Below, piece after piece: positions 28,201-43,200 of a stretch of DNA of 64,000 nucleotides (position 1 is the first letter of the stretch; each line of letters begins with the position of its first letter). The stretch is from Piscicola geometra. Its lineage: Eukaryota > Annelida > Clitellata > Hirudinida > Piscicolidae. Both the position numbers and the translations under genes were made by a program. The notes below the pieces were generated by a model. The model was given only the letters and a program-made list of their open reading frames with translations. It did not search any database and had not been told where the DNA came from. Location: contig OX030955.1 of assembly GCA_943735955.1 (NCBI GenBank), forward strand, positions 13,171,383 through 13,235,382, read 5' to 3'.

Positions 28201-31200
28201 ACAGAATCAACAAGTGTGCCAACTGCTGTATCGACAACAGTGCCGACTACTGTATTAATGATGACAACAGAATCAACAAGTGTGCCAACTGCTGTATCGA
28301 CAACAGTGCCGACTACTGTATCAATGATGAAAACAGAATCAACAAGTGTGCCAACTGCTGTATCGACAACAGTGCCGACTACTGTATCAATGATGACAAC
28401 AGAATCAACAAGTGTGCCAACTGCTGTATCGACAACAGCGCCGACTACTGTATCAATGATGACAACAGAATCAACAAGTGTGCCAACTGCTGTATCGACA
28501 ACAGTGCCGACTACTGTATCAATGATGACAACAGAATCAACAAGTGTGCCATCTGCTGTATCGACAACAGTGCCGACTACTGTATCAATGATGACAACAG
28601 AATCAACAAGTGTGCCAACTGCTGTATCGACAACAGTGCCGACTAATGTATCAATGATGACAACAGAATCAACAAGTGTGCCAACTGCTGTATCGACAAC
28701 AGTGCCGACTACTGTATCAATGATGACAACAGAATCAACAAGTGTGCCAACAACTGTATCGACAACAGTGCCGACTACTGTATCAATGATGAAAACAGAA
28801 TCAACAAGTGTGCCAACTGCTGTATCGACAACAGTGCCGACTACTGTATCAATGATGACAACAGAATCAACAAGTGTGCCAACTGCTGTATCGACAACAG
28901 TGCCGACTATTGTATCAATGATCACAACAGAATCAACAAGTGTGCCAACTGCTGTATCGACAACAGTGCCGACTACTGTATCAATGATGACAACAGAATC
29001 AACAAGTGTGCCAACTGCTGTATCGACAACAGTGCCGACTACTGTATCAATGATGACAACAGAATCAACAAGTGTGCCAACTGCTGTATCGACAACAGTG
29101 CCGACTACTGTATCAATGATGACAACAGAATCAACAAGTGTGCCAACTGCTGTATCGACAACAGCGCCGACTACTGTATCAATGATGACAACAGAATCAA
29201 CAAGTGTGCCAACTGCTGTATCGACAACAGTGCTGACTACTGTATCAATGATGACAACAGAATCAACAAGTGTGCCAACTGCTGTATCGACAACAGCGCC
29301 GACTACTGTATCAATGATGACAACAGAATCAACAAGTGTGCCAACTGCTGTATCGACAACAGTGCCGACTACTGTATTAATGATGACAACAGAATCAACA
29401 AGTGTGCCAACTGCTGTATCGACAACAGTGCCGACTACTGTATCAATGATGAAAACAGAATCAACAAGTGTGCCAACTGCTGTATCGACAACAGTGCCGA
29501 CTACTGTATCAATGATGACAACAGAATCAACAAGTGTGCCAACTGCTGTATCGACAACAGCGCCGACTACTGTATCAATGATGACAACAGAATCAACAAG
29601 TGTGCCAACTGCTGTATCGACAACAGTGCCGACTACTGTATCAATGATGACAACAGAATCAACAAGTGTGCCAACTGCTGTATCGACAACAGTGCCGACT
29701 ACTGTATCAATGATGACAACAGAATCAACAAGTGTGCCAACTGCTGTATCGACAACAGTGCCGACTAATGTATCAATGATGACAACAGAATCAACAAGTG
29801 TGCCAACTGCTGTATCGACAACAGTGCCGACTACTGTATCAATGATGACAACAGAATCAACAAGTGTGCCAACAACTGTATCGACAACAGTGCCGACTAC
29901 TGTATCAATGATGAAAACAGAATCAACAAGTGTGCCAACTGCTGTATCGACAACAGTGCCGACTACTGTATCAATGATGACAACAGAATCAACAAGTGTG
30001 CCAACTGCTGTATCGACAACAGTGCCGACTATTGTATCAATGATCACAACAGAATCAACAAGTGTGCCAACTGCTGTATCGACAACAGTGCCGACTACTG
30101 TATCAATGATGACAACAGAATCAACAAGTGTGCCAACTGCTGTATCGACAACAGTGCCGACTACTGTATCAATGATGACAACAGAATCAACAAGTGTGCC
30201 AACTGCTGTATCGACAACAGTGCCGACTACTGTATCAATGATGACAACAGAATCAACAAGTGTGCCAACTGCTGTATCGACAACAGCGCCGACTACTGTA
30301 TCAATGATGACAACAGAATCAACAAGTGTGCCAACTGCTGTATCGACAACAGTGCTGACTACTGTATCAATGATGACAACAGAATCAACAAGTGTGCCAA
30401 CTGCTGTATCGACAACAGCGCCGACTACTGTATCAATGATGACAACAGAATCAACGAGTGTGCCAACTGCTGTATCGACAACAGTGCCGACTACTGTATC
30501 AATGATGACAACAGAATCAACAAGTGTGCCAACTGCTGTATCGACAACAGTGCCGACTACTGTATCAATGATGACAACAGAATCAACAAGTGTGCCAACT
30601 GCTGTATCGACAACAGTGCCGACTACTGTATCAATGATGACAACAGAATCAACAAGTGTGCCAACTGCTGTATCGACAACAGCGCCGACTACTGTATCAA
30701 TGATGACAACAGAATCAACAAGTGTGCCAACTGCTGTATCGACAACAGTGCTGACTACTGTATCAATGATGACAACAGAATCAACAAGTGTGCCAACTGC
30801 TGTATCGACAACAGCGCCGACTACTGTATCAATGATGACAACAGAATTAACGAGTGTGCCAACTGCTGTATCGACAACAGTGCCGACTACTGTATCAATG
30901 ATGACAACAGAATCAACAAGTGTGCCAACTGCTGTATCGACAACAGTGCCGACTACTGTATCAATGATGACAACAGAATCAACAAGTGTGCCAACTGCTG
31001 TATCGACAACAGTGCCGACTACTGTATCAATGATGACAACAGAATCAACAAGTGTGCCAACTGCTGTATCGACAACAGTGCCGACTACTGTATCAATGAT
31101 GACAACAGAATCAACAAGTGTGCCAACTGCTGTATCGACAACAGTGCCGACTACTGTATCAATGATGAAAACAGAATCAACAAGTGTGCCAACTGCTGTA

Positions 31201-34200
31201 TCGACAACAGTGCCGACTACTGTATCAATGATGACAACAGAATCAACAAGTGTGCCAACTGCTGTATCGACAACAGTGCCGACTATTGTATCAATGATGA
31301 CAACAGAATCAACAAGTGTGCCAACTGCTGTATCGACAACAGTGCCGACTACTGTATCAATGATGACAACAGAATCAACAAGTGTGCCAACTGCTGTATC
31401 GACAACAGTGCCGACTACTGTATCAATGATGACAACAGAATCAACAAGTGTGCCAACTGCTGTATCGACAACAGCGCCGACTACTGTATCAATGATGACA
31501 ACAGAATCAACAAGTGTGCCAACTGCTGTATCGACAACAGTGCCGACTACTGTATCAATGATGACAACAGAATCAACAAGTGTGCCAACTGCTGTATCGA
31601 CAACAGTGCCGACTATTGTATCAATGATGACAACAGAATCAACAAGTGTGCCAACTGCTGTATCGACAACAGTGCCGACTACTGTATCAATGATGACAAC
31701 AGAATCAACAAGTGTGCCAACTGCTGTATCGACAACAGTGCCGACTACTGTATCAATGATGATAACAGAATCAACAAGTGTGCCAACTGCTGTATCGACA
31801 ACAGTGCCGACTACTGTATCAATGATGACAACAGAATCAACAAGTGTGCCAACTGCTGTATCGACAACAGTGCCGACTACTGTATCAATGATGACAACAG
31901 AATCAACAAGTGTGCCAACTGCTGTATCGACAACAGCGCCGACTACTGTATCAATGATGACAACAGAATCAACAAGTGTGCCAACTGCTGTATCGACAAC
32001 AGTGCTGACTACTGTATCAATGATGACAACAGAATCAACAAGTGTGCCAACTGCTGTATCGACAACAGCGCCGACTACTGTATCAATGATGACAACAGAA
32101 TCAACAAGTGTGCCAACTGCTGTATCGACAACAGTGCCGACTACTGTATCAATGATGACAACAGAATCAACAAGTGTGCCAACTGCTGTATCGACAACAG
32201 TGCCGACTACTGTATCAATGATGACAACAGAATCAACAAGTGTGCCAACTGCTGTATCGACAACAGCGCCGACTACTGTATCAATGATGACAACAGAATC
32301 AACAAGTGTGCCAACTGCTGTATCGACAACAGTGCCGACTACTGTATCAATGATGACAACAGAATCAACAAGTGTGCCAACTGCTGTATCGACAACAGTG
32401 CCGACTACTGTATTAATGATGACAACAGAATCAACAAGTGTGCCAACTGCTGTATCGACAACAGTGCCGACTACTGTATCAATGATGAAAACAGAATCAA
32501 CAAGTGTGCCAACTGCTGTATCGACAACAGCGCCGACTGCTGTATCAATGATGACAACAGAATCAACGAGTGTGCCAACTGCTCTATCGACAACAGTGCC
32601 GACTACTGTATCAATGATGACAACAGAATCAACAAGTGTGCCAACTGCTGTATCGACAACAGTGCCGACTACTGTATCAATGATGACAACAGAATCAACA
32701 AGTGTGCCAACTGCTGTATCGACAACAGTGCCGACTACTGTATCAATGATGAAAACAGAATCAACAAGTGTGCCAACTGCTGTATCGACAACAGTGCCGA
32801 CTACTGTATCAATGATGACAACAGAATCAACAAGTGTGCCAACTGCTGTATCGACAACAGTGCCGACTATTGTATCAATGATGACAACAGAATCAACAAG
32901 TGTGCCAACTGCTGTATCGACAACAGTGCCGACTACTGTATCAATGATGACAACAGAATCAACAAGTGTGCCAACTGCTGTATCGACAACAGTGCCGACT
33001 ACTGTATCAATGATGACAACAGAATCAACAAGTGTGCCAACTGCTGTATCGACAACAGCGCCGACTACTGTATCAATGATGGCAACAGAATCAACAAGTG
33101 TGCCAACTGCTGTATCGACAACAGCGCCGACTACTGTATCAATGATGACAACAGAATCAACAAGTGTGCCAACTGCTGTATCGACAACAGTGCCGACTAC
33201 TGTATCAATGATGACAACAGAATCAACAAGGGTGCCAACTGCTGTATCGACAACAGTGCCGACTACTGTATCAATGATGTCAACAGAATCAACAAGTGTG
33301 CCAACTGCTGTATCGACAACAGTGCCGACTACTGTATCAATGATGACAACAGAATCAACAAGTGTGCCAACCGCTGTATCGACAACAGTGCCGACTACTG
33401 TATCAATGATGACAACAGAATCAACAAGTGTGCCAACTGCTGTATCGACAACAGTGCCGACTACTGTATCAATGATGACAACAGAATCCACAAGTGTGCC
33501 AACTGCTGTATCGACAACAGTGCCGACTACTGTATCAATGATGACAACAGAATCAACAAGTGTGCCAACTGCTGTATCGACAACAGCGCCGACTACTGTA
33601 TCAATGATGACAACAGAATCAACAAGTGTGCCAACTGCTGTATCGACAACAGTGCCGACTACTGTATCAATAATGACAACAGAATCAACAAGTGTGCCAA
33701 CTGCTGTATCGACAACAGTGCCGACTACTGTATCAATGATGACAACAGAATCAACAAGTGTGCCAACTGCTGTATCGACAACAGTGCCGACTACTGTATC
33801 AATGATGACAACAGAATCAACAAGTGTGCCAACTGCTGTATCGACAACAGTGCCGACTACTGTATCAATGATGATAACAGAATCAACAAGTGTGCCAACT
33901 GCTGTATCGACAACAGTGCCGACTACTGTATCAATGATGATAACAGAATCAACAAGTGTGCCAACTGCTGTATCGACAACAGTGCCGACTACTGTATCAA
34001 TGATGACAACAGAATCAACAAGTGTGCCAACTGCTGTATCGACAACAGTGCCGACTACTGTATCAATGATGACAACAGAATCAACAAGTGTGCCAACTGC
34101 TGTATCGACAACAGCGCCGACTACTGTATCAATGATGACAACAGAATCAACAAGTGTGCCAACTGCTGTATCGACAACAGTGCTGACTACTGTATCAATG

Positions 34201-37200
34201 ATGACAACAGAATCAACAAGTGTGCCAACTGCTGTATCGACAACAGCGCCGACTACTGTATCAATGATGACAACAGAATCAACGAGTGTGCCAACTGCTG
34301 TATCGACAACAGTGCCGACTACTGTATCAATGATGACAACAGAATCAACAAGTGTGCCAACTGCTGTATCGACAACAGTGCCGACTACTGTATCAATGAT
34401 GACAACAGAATCAACAAGTGTGCCAACTGCTGTATCGACAACAGTGCCGACTACTGTATCAATGATGACAACAGAATCAACGAGTGTGCCAACTGCTGTA
34501 TCGACAACAGTGCCGACTACTGTATCAATGATGACAACAGAATCAACAAGTGTGCCAACTGCTGTATCGACAACAGTGCCGACTACTGTATCAATGATGA
34601 CAACAGAATCAACAAGTGTGCCAACTGCTGTATCGACAACAGTGCCGACTACTGTATCAATGATGACAACAGAATTAACAAGTGTGCCAACAACTGTATC
34701 GACAACAGTGCCGACTACTGTATCAATGATGAAAACAGAATCAACAAGTGTGCCAACTGCTGTATCGACAACAGTGCCGACTACTGTATCAATGATGACA
34801 ACAGAATCAACAAGTGTGCCAACTGCTGTATCGACAACAGTGCCGACTATTGTATCAATGATGACAACAGAATCAACAAGTGTGCCAACTGCTGTATCGA
34901 CAACAGTGCCGACTACTGTATCAATGATGACAACAGAATCAACAAGTGTGCCAACTGCTGTATCGACAACAGTGCCGACTACTGTATCAATGATGACAAC
35001 AGAATCAACAAGTGTGCCAACTGCTGTATCGACAACAGTGCCGACTACTGTATCAATGATGACAACAGAATCAACAAGTGTGCCAACTGCTGTATCGACA
35101 ACAGCGCCGACTACTGTATCAATGATGACAACAGAATCAACAAGTGTGCCAACTGCTGTATCGACAACAGTGCTGACTACTGTATCAATGATGACAACAG
35201 AATCAACAAGTGTGCCAACTGCTGTATCGACAACAGCGCCGACTACTGTATCAATGATGACAACAGAATCAACGAGTGTGCCAACTGCTGTATCGACAAC
35301 AGTGCCGACTACTGTATCAATGATGACAACAGAATCAACAAGTGTGCCAACTGCTGTATCGACAACAGTGCCGACTACTGTATCAATGATGACAACAGAA
35401 TCAACAAGTGTGCCAACTGCTGTATCGACAACAGTGCCGACTACTGTATCAATGATGACAACAGAATCAACGAGTGTGCCAACTGCTGTATCGACAACAG
35501 TGCCGACTACTGTATCAATGATGACAACAGAATCAACAAGTGTGCCAACTGCTGTATCGACAACAGTGCCGACTACTGTATCAATGATGACAACAGAATC
35601 AACAAGTGTGCCAACTGCTGTATCGACAACAGTGCCGACTACTGTATCAATGATGACAACAGAATTAACAAGTGTGCCAACAACTGTATCGACAACAGTG
35701 CCGACTACTGTATCAATGATGAAAACAGAATCAACAAGTGTGCCAACTGCTGTATCGACAACAGTGCCGACTACTGTATCAATGATGACAACAGAATCAA
35801 CAAGTGTGCCAACTGCTGTATCGACAACAGTGCCGACTATTGTATCAATGATGACAACAGAATCAACAAGTGTGCCAACTGCTGTATCGACAACAGTGCC
35901 GACTACTGTATCAATGATGACAACAGAATCAACAAGTGTGCCAACTGCTGTATCGACAACAGTGCCGACTACTGTATCAATGATGACAACAGAATCAACA
36001 AGTGTGCCAACTGCTGTATCGACAACAGCGCCGACTACTGTATTAATGATGACAACAGAATCAACAAGTGTGCCAACTGCTGTATCGACAACAGTGCCGA
36101 CTACTGTATCAATGATGATAACAGAATCAACAAGTGTGCCAACTGCTGTATCGACAACAGTGCCGACTACTGTATCAATGATGATAACAGAATCAACAAG
36201 TGTGCCAACTGCTGTATCGACAACAGTGCCGACTACTGTATCAATGATGACAACAGAATCAACAAGTGTGCCAACTGCTGTATCGACAACAGTGCCGACT
36301 ACTGTATCAATGATGACAACAGAATCAACAAGTGTGCCAACTGCTGTATCGACAACAGCGCCGACTACTGTATCAATGATGACAACAGAATCAACAAGTG
36401 TGCCAACTGCTGTATCGACAACAGTGCTGACTACTGTATCAATGATGACAACAGAATCAACAAGTGTGCCAACTGCTGTATCGACAACAGCGCCGACTAC
36501 TGTATCAATGATGACAACAGAATCAACGAGTGTGCCAACTGCTGTATCGACAACAGTGCCGACTACTGTATCAATGATGACAACAGAATCAACAAGTGTG
36601 CCAACTGCTGTATCGACAACAGTGCCGACTACTGTATCAATGATGACAACAGAATCAACAAGTGTGCCAACTGCTGTATCGACAACAGTGCCGACTACTG
36701 TATCAATGATGACAACAGAATCAACAAGTGTGCCAACAACTGTATCGACAACAGTGCCGACTACTGTATCAATGATGAAAACAGAATCAACAAGTGTGCC
36801 AACTGCTGTATCGACAACAGTGCCGACTACTGTATCAATGATGACAACAGAAACAACAAGTGTGCCAACTGCTGTATCGACAACAGTGCCGACTACTGTA
36901 TCAATGATGATAACAGAATCAACAAGTGTGCCAACTGCTGTATCGACAACAGTGCCGACTACTGTATCAATGATGACAACAGAATCAACAAGTGTGCCAA
37001 CTGCTGTATCGACAACAGTGCCGACTACTGTATCAATGATGACAACAGAATCAACGAGTGTGCCAACTGCTGTATCGACAACAGCGCCGACTACTGTATC
37101 AATGATGACAACAGAATCAACAAGTGTGCCAACTGCTGTATCGACAACAGTGCCGACTACTGTATCAATGATGACAACAGAATCAACAAGTGTGCCAACT

Positions 37201-40200
37201 GCTGTATCGACAACAGTGCCGACTACTGTATCAATGATGACAACAGAATCAACAAGTGTGCCAACAACTGTATCGACAACAGTGCCGACTACTGTATCAA
37301 TGATGACAACAGAATCAACAAGTGTGCCAACAACTGTATCGACAACAGTGCCGACTACTGTATCAATGATGAAAACAGAATCAACAAGTGTGCCAACTGC
37401 TGTATCGACAACAGTGCCGACTACTGTATCAATGATGACAACAGAAACAACAAGTGTGCCAACTGCTGTATCGACAACAGTGCTGACTACTGTATCAATG
37501 ATGACAACAGAATCAACAAGTGTGCCAACTGCTGTATCGACAACAGCGCCGACTACTGTATTAATGATGACAACAGAATCAACAAGTGTGCCAACTGCTG
37601 TATCGACAACAGTGCCGACTACTGTATCAATGATGATAACAGAATCAACAAGTGTGCCAACTGCTGTATCGACAACAGTGCCGACTACTGTATCAATGAT
37701 GATAACAGAATCAACAAGTGTGCCAACTGCTGTATCGACAACAGTGCCGACTACTGTATCAATGATGACAACAGAATCAACAAGTGTGCCAACTGCTGTA
37801 TCGACAACAGTGCCGACTACTGTATCAATGATGACAACAGAATCAACAAGTGTGCCAACTGCTGTATCGACAACAGCGCCGACTACTGTATCAATGATGA
37901 CAACAGAATCAACAAGTGTGCCAACTGCTGTATCGACAACAGTGCTGACTACTGTATCAATGATGACAACAGAATCAACAAGTGTGCCAACTGCTGTATC
38001 GACAACAGCGCCGACTACTGTATCAATGATGACAACAGAATCAACGAGTGTGCCAACTGCTGTATCGACAACAGTGCCGACTACTGTATCAATGATGACA
38101 ACAGAATCAACAAGTGTGCCAACTGCTGTATCGACAACAGTGCCGACTACTGTATCAATGATGACAACAGAATCAACAAGTGTGCCAATTGCTGTATCGA
38201 CAACAGCGCCGACTACTGTATCAATGATGACAACAGAATCAACGAGTGTGCCAACTGCTGTATCGACAACAGTGCCGACTACTGTATCAATGATGACAAC
38301 AGAATCAACAAGTGTGCCAACTGCTGTATCGACAACAGTGCCGACTACTGTATCAATGATGACAACAGAATCAACAAGTGTGCCAACTGCTGTATCGACA
38401 ACAGCGCCGACTACTGTATCAATGATGACAACAGAATCAACAAGTGTGCCAACTGCTGTATCGACAACAGTGCTGACTACTGTATCAATGATGACAACAG
38501 AATCAACAAGTGTGCCAACTGCTGTATCGACAACAGCGCCGACTACTGTATCAATGATGACAACAGAATCAACGAGTGTGCCAACTGCTGTATCGACAAC
38601 AGTGCCGACTACTGTATCAATGATGACAACAGAATCAACAAGTGTGCCAACTGCTGTATCGACAACAGTGCCGACTACTGTATCAATGATGACAACAGAA
38701 TCAACAAGTGTGCCAACTGCTGTATCGACAACAGTGCCGACTACTGTATCAATGATGACAACAGAATCAACAAGTGTGCCAACAACTGTATCGACAACAG
38801 TGCCGACTACTGTATCAATGATGAAAACAGAATCAACAAGTGTGCCAACTGCTGTATCGACAACAGTGCCGACTACTGTATCAATGATGACAACAGAAAC
38901 AACAAGTGTGCCAACTGCTGTATCGACAACAGTGCCGACTACTGTATCAATGATGATAACAGAATCAACAAGTGTGCCAACTGCTGTATCGACAACAGTG
39001 CCGACTACTGTATCAATGATGATAACAGAATCAACAAGTGTGCCAACTGCTGTATCGACAACAGTGCCGACTACTGTATCAATGATGACAACAGAATCAA
39101 CAAGTGTGCCAACTGCTGTATCGACAACAGTGCCGACTACTGTATCAATGATGACAACAGAATCAACAAGTGTGCCAACTGCTGTATCGACAACAGCGCC
39201 GACTACTGTATCAATGATGACAACAGAATCAACAAGTGTGCCAACTGCTGTATCGACAACAGTGCTGACTACTGTATCAATGATGACAACAGAATCAACA
39301 AGTGTGCCAACTGCTGTATCGACAACAGCGCCGACTACTGTATCAATGATGACAACAGAATCAACGAGTGTGCCAACTGCTGTATCGACAACAGTGCCGA
39401 CTACTGTATCAATGATGACAACAGAATCAACAAGTGTGCCAACTGCTGTATCGACAACAGCGCCGACTACTGTATCAATGATGACAACAGAATCAACAAG
39501 TGTGCCAATTGCTGTATCGACAACAGCGCCGACTACTGTATCAATGATGACAACAGAATCAACGAGTGTGCCAACTGCTGTATCGACAACAGTGCCGACT
39601 ACTGTATCAATGATGACAACAGAATCAACAAGTGTGCCAACTGCTGTATCGACAACAGTGCCGACTACTGTATCAATGATGACAACAGAATCAACAAGTG
39701 TGCCAACTGCTGTATCGACAACAGCGCCGACTACTGTATCAATGATGACAACAGAATCAACAAGTGTGCCAACTGCTGTATCGACAACAGTGCTGACTAC
39801 TGTATCAATGATGACAACAGAATCAACAAGTGTGCCAACTGCTGTATCGACAACAGCGCCGACTACTGTATCAATGATGACAACAGAATCAACGAGTGTG
39901 CCAACTGCTGTATCGACAACAGTGCCGACTACTGTATCAATGATGACAACAGAATCAACAAGTGTGCCAACTGCTGTATCGACAACAGTGCCGACTACTG
40001 TATCAATGATGACAACAGAATCAACAAGTGTGCCAACTGCTGTATCGACAACAGTGCCGACTACTGTATCAATGATGACAACAGAATCAACAAGTGTGCC
40101 AACAACTGTATCGACAACAGTGCCGACTACTGTATCAATGATGAAAACAGAATCAACAAGTGTGCCAACTGCTGTATCGACAACAGTGCCGACTACTGTA

Positions 40201-43200
40201 TCAATGATGACAACAGAAACAACAAGTGTGCCAACTGCTGTATCGACAACAGTGCCGACTACTGTATCAATGATGATAACAGAATCAACAAGTGTGCCAA
40301 CTGCTGTATCGACAACAGTGCCGACTACTGTATCAATGATGACAACAGAATCAACAAGTGTGCCAACTGCTGTATCGACAACAGTGCCGACTACTGTATC
40401 AATGATGACAACAGAATCAACAAGTGTGCCAACTGCTGTATCGACAACAGCGCCGACTACTGTATCAATGATGACAACAGAATCAACAAGTGTGCCAACT
40501 GCTGTATCGACAACAGTGCTGACTACTGTATCAATGATGACAACAGAATCAACAAGTGTGCCAACTGCTGTATCGACAACAGCGCCGACTACTGTATCAA
40601 TGATGACAACAGAATCAACGAGTGTGCCAACTGCTGTATCGACAACAGTGCCGACTACTGTATCAATGATGACAACAGAATCAACAAGTGTGCCAACTGC
40701 TGTATCGACAACAGTGCCGACTACTGTATCAATGATGACAACAGAATCAACAAGTGTGCCAACAACTGTATCGACAACAGTGCCGACTACTGTATCAATG
40801 ATGACAACAGAATCAACAAGTGTGCCAACAACTGTATCGACAACAGTGCCGACTACTGTATCAATGATGAAAACAGAATCAACAAGTGTGCCAACTGCTG
40901 TATCGACAACAGTGCCGACTACTGTATCAATGATGACAACAGAAACAACAAGTGTGCCAACTGCTGTATCGACAACAGTGCTGACTACTGTATCAATGAT
41001 GACAACAGAATCAACAAGTGTGCCAACTGCTGTATCGACAACAGCGCCGACTACTGTATTAATGATGACAACAGAATCAACAAGTGTGCCAACTGCTGTA
41101 TCGACAACAGTGCCGACTACTGTATCAATGATGATAACAGAATCAACAAGTGTGCCAACTGCTGTATCGACAACAGTGCCGACTACTGTATCAATGATGA
41201 TAACAGAATCAACAAGTGTGCCAACTGCTGTATCGACAACAGTGCCGACTACTGTATCAATGATGACAACAGAATCAACAAGTGTGCCAACTGCTGTATC
41301 GACAACAGTGCCGACTACTGTATCAATGATGACAACAGAATCAACAAGTGTGCCAACTGCTGTATCGACAACAGCGCCGACTACTGTATCAATGATGACA
41401 ACAGAATCAACAAGTGTGCCAACTGCTGTATCGACAACAGTGCTGACTACTGTATCAATGATGACAACAGAATCAACAAGTGTGCCAACTGCTGTATCGA
41501 CAACAGCGCCGACTACTGTATCAATGATGACAACAGAATCAACGAGTGTGCCAACTGCTGTATCGACAACAGTGCCGACTACTGTATCAATGATGACAAC
41601 AGAATCAACAAGTGTGCCAACTGCTGTATCGACAACAGTGCCGACTACTGTATCAAAGATGACAACAGAATCAACAAGTGTGCCAACTGCTGTATCGACA
41701 ACAGTGCCGACTACTGTATCAATGATGACAACAGAATCAACAAGTGTGCCAACAACTGTATCGACAACAGTGCCGACTACTGTATCAATGATGAAAACAG
41801 AATCAACAAGTGTGCCAACTGCTGTATCGACAACAGTGCCGACTACTGTATCAATGATGACAACAGAAACAACAAGTGTGCCAACTGCTGTATCGACAAC
41901 AGTGCTGACTACTGTATCAATGATGACAACAGAATCAACAAGTGTGCCAACTGCTGTATCGACAACAGCGCCGACTACTGTATCAATGATGACAACAGAA
42001 TCAACGAGTGTGCCAACTGCTGTATCGACAACAGTGCCGACTACTGTATCAATGATGACAACAGAATCAACAAGTGTGCCAACTGCTGTATCGACAACAG
42101 TGCCGACTACTGTATCAATGATGATAACAGAATCAACAAGTGTGCCAACTGCTGTATCGACAACAGTGCCGACTACTGTATCAATGATGATAACAGAATC
42201 AACAAGTGTGCCAACTGCTGTATCGACAACAGTGCCGACTACTGTATCAATGATGACAACAGAATCAACAAGTGTGCCAACTGCTGTATCGACAACAGTG
42301 CCGACTACTGTATCAATGATGACAACAGAATCAACAAGTGTGCCAACTGCTGTATCGACAACAGCGCCGACTACTGTATCAATGATGACAACAGAATCAA
42401 CAAGTGTGCCAACTGCTGTATCGACAACAGTGCTGACTACTGTATCAATGATGACAACAGAATCAACAAGTGTGCCAACTGCTGTATCGACAACAGCGCC
42501 GACTACTGTATCAATGATGACAACAGAATCAACGAGTGTGCCAACTGCTGTATCGACAACAGTGCCGACTACTGTATCAATGATGACAACAGAATCAACA
42601 AGTGTGCCAACAACTGTATCGACAACAGTGCCGACTACTGTATCAATGATGACAACAGAATCAACAAGTGTGCCAACAACTGTATCGACAACAGTGCCGA
42701 CTACTGTATCAATGATGAAAACAGAATCAAAAAGTGTGCCAACTGCTGTATCGACAACAGTGCCGACTACTGTATCAATGATGACAACAGAAACAACAAG
42801 TGTGCCAACTGCTGTATCGACAACAGTGCTGACTACTGTATCAATGATGACAACAGAATCAACAAGTGTGCCAACTGCTGTATCGACAACAGCGCCGACT
42901 ACTGTATCAATGATGACAACAGAATCAACGAGTGTGCCAACTGCTGTATCGACAACAGTGCCGACTACTGTATCAATGATGACAACAGAATCAACAAGTG
43001 TGCCAACTGCTGTATCGACAACAGTGCCGACTACTGTATCAATGATGACAACAGAATCAACAAGTGTGCCAACTGCTGTATCGACAACAGTGCCGACTAC
43101 TGTATCAATGATGACAACAGAATTAACAAGTGTGCCAACAACTGTATCGACAACAGTGCCGACTACTGTATCAATGATGAAAACAGAATCAACAAGTGTG

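Noticed and set aside
12933..33491. Minus-strand open frame of about 6,850 codons rich in Val, Asp, Ile and Gly
   Set aside because: It is the reverse complement of the array, crosses the artificial gap and begins at a chance GTG made by a single variant (AATCCACAAG). Its openness follows from codon composition. No feature suggests a real protein.
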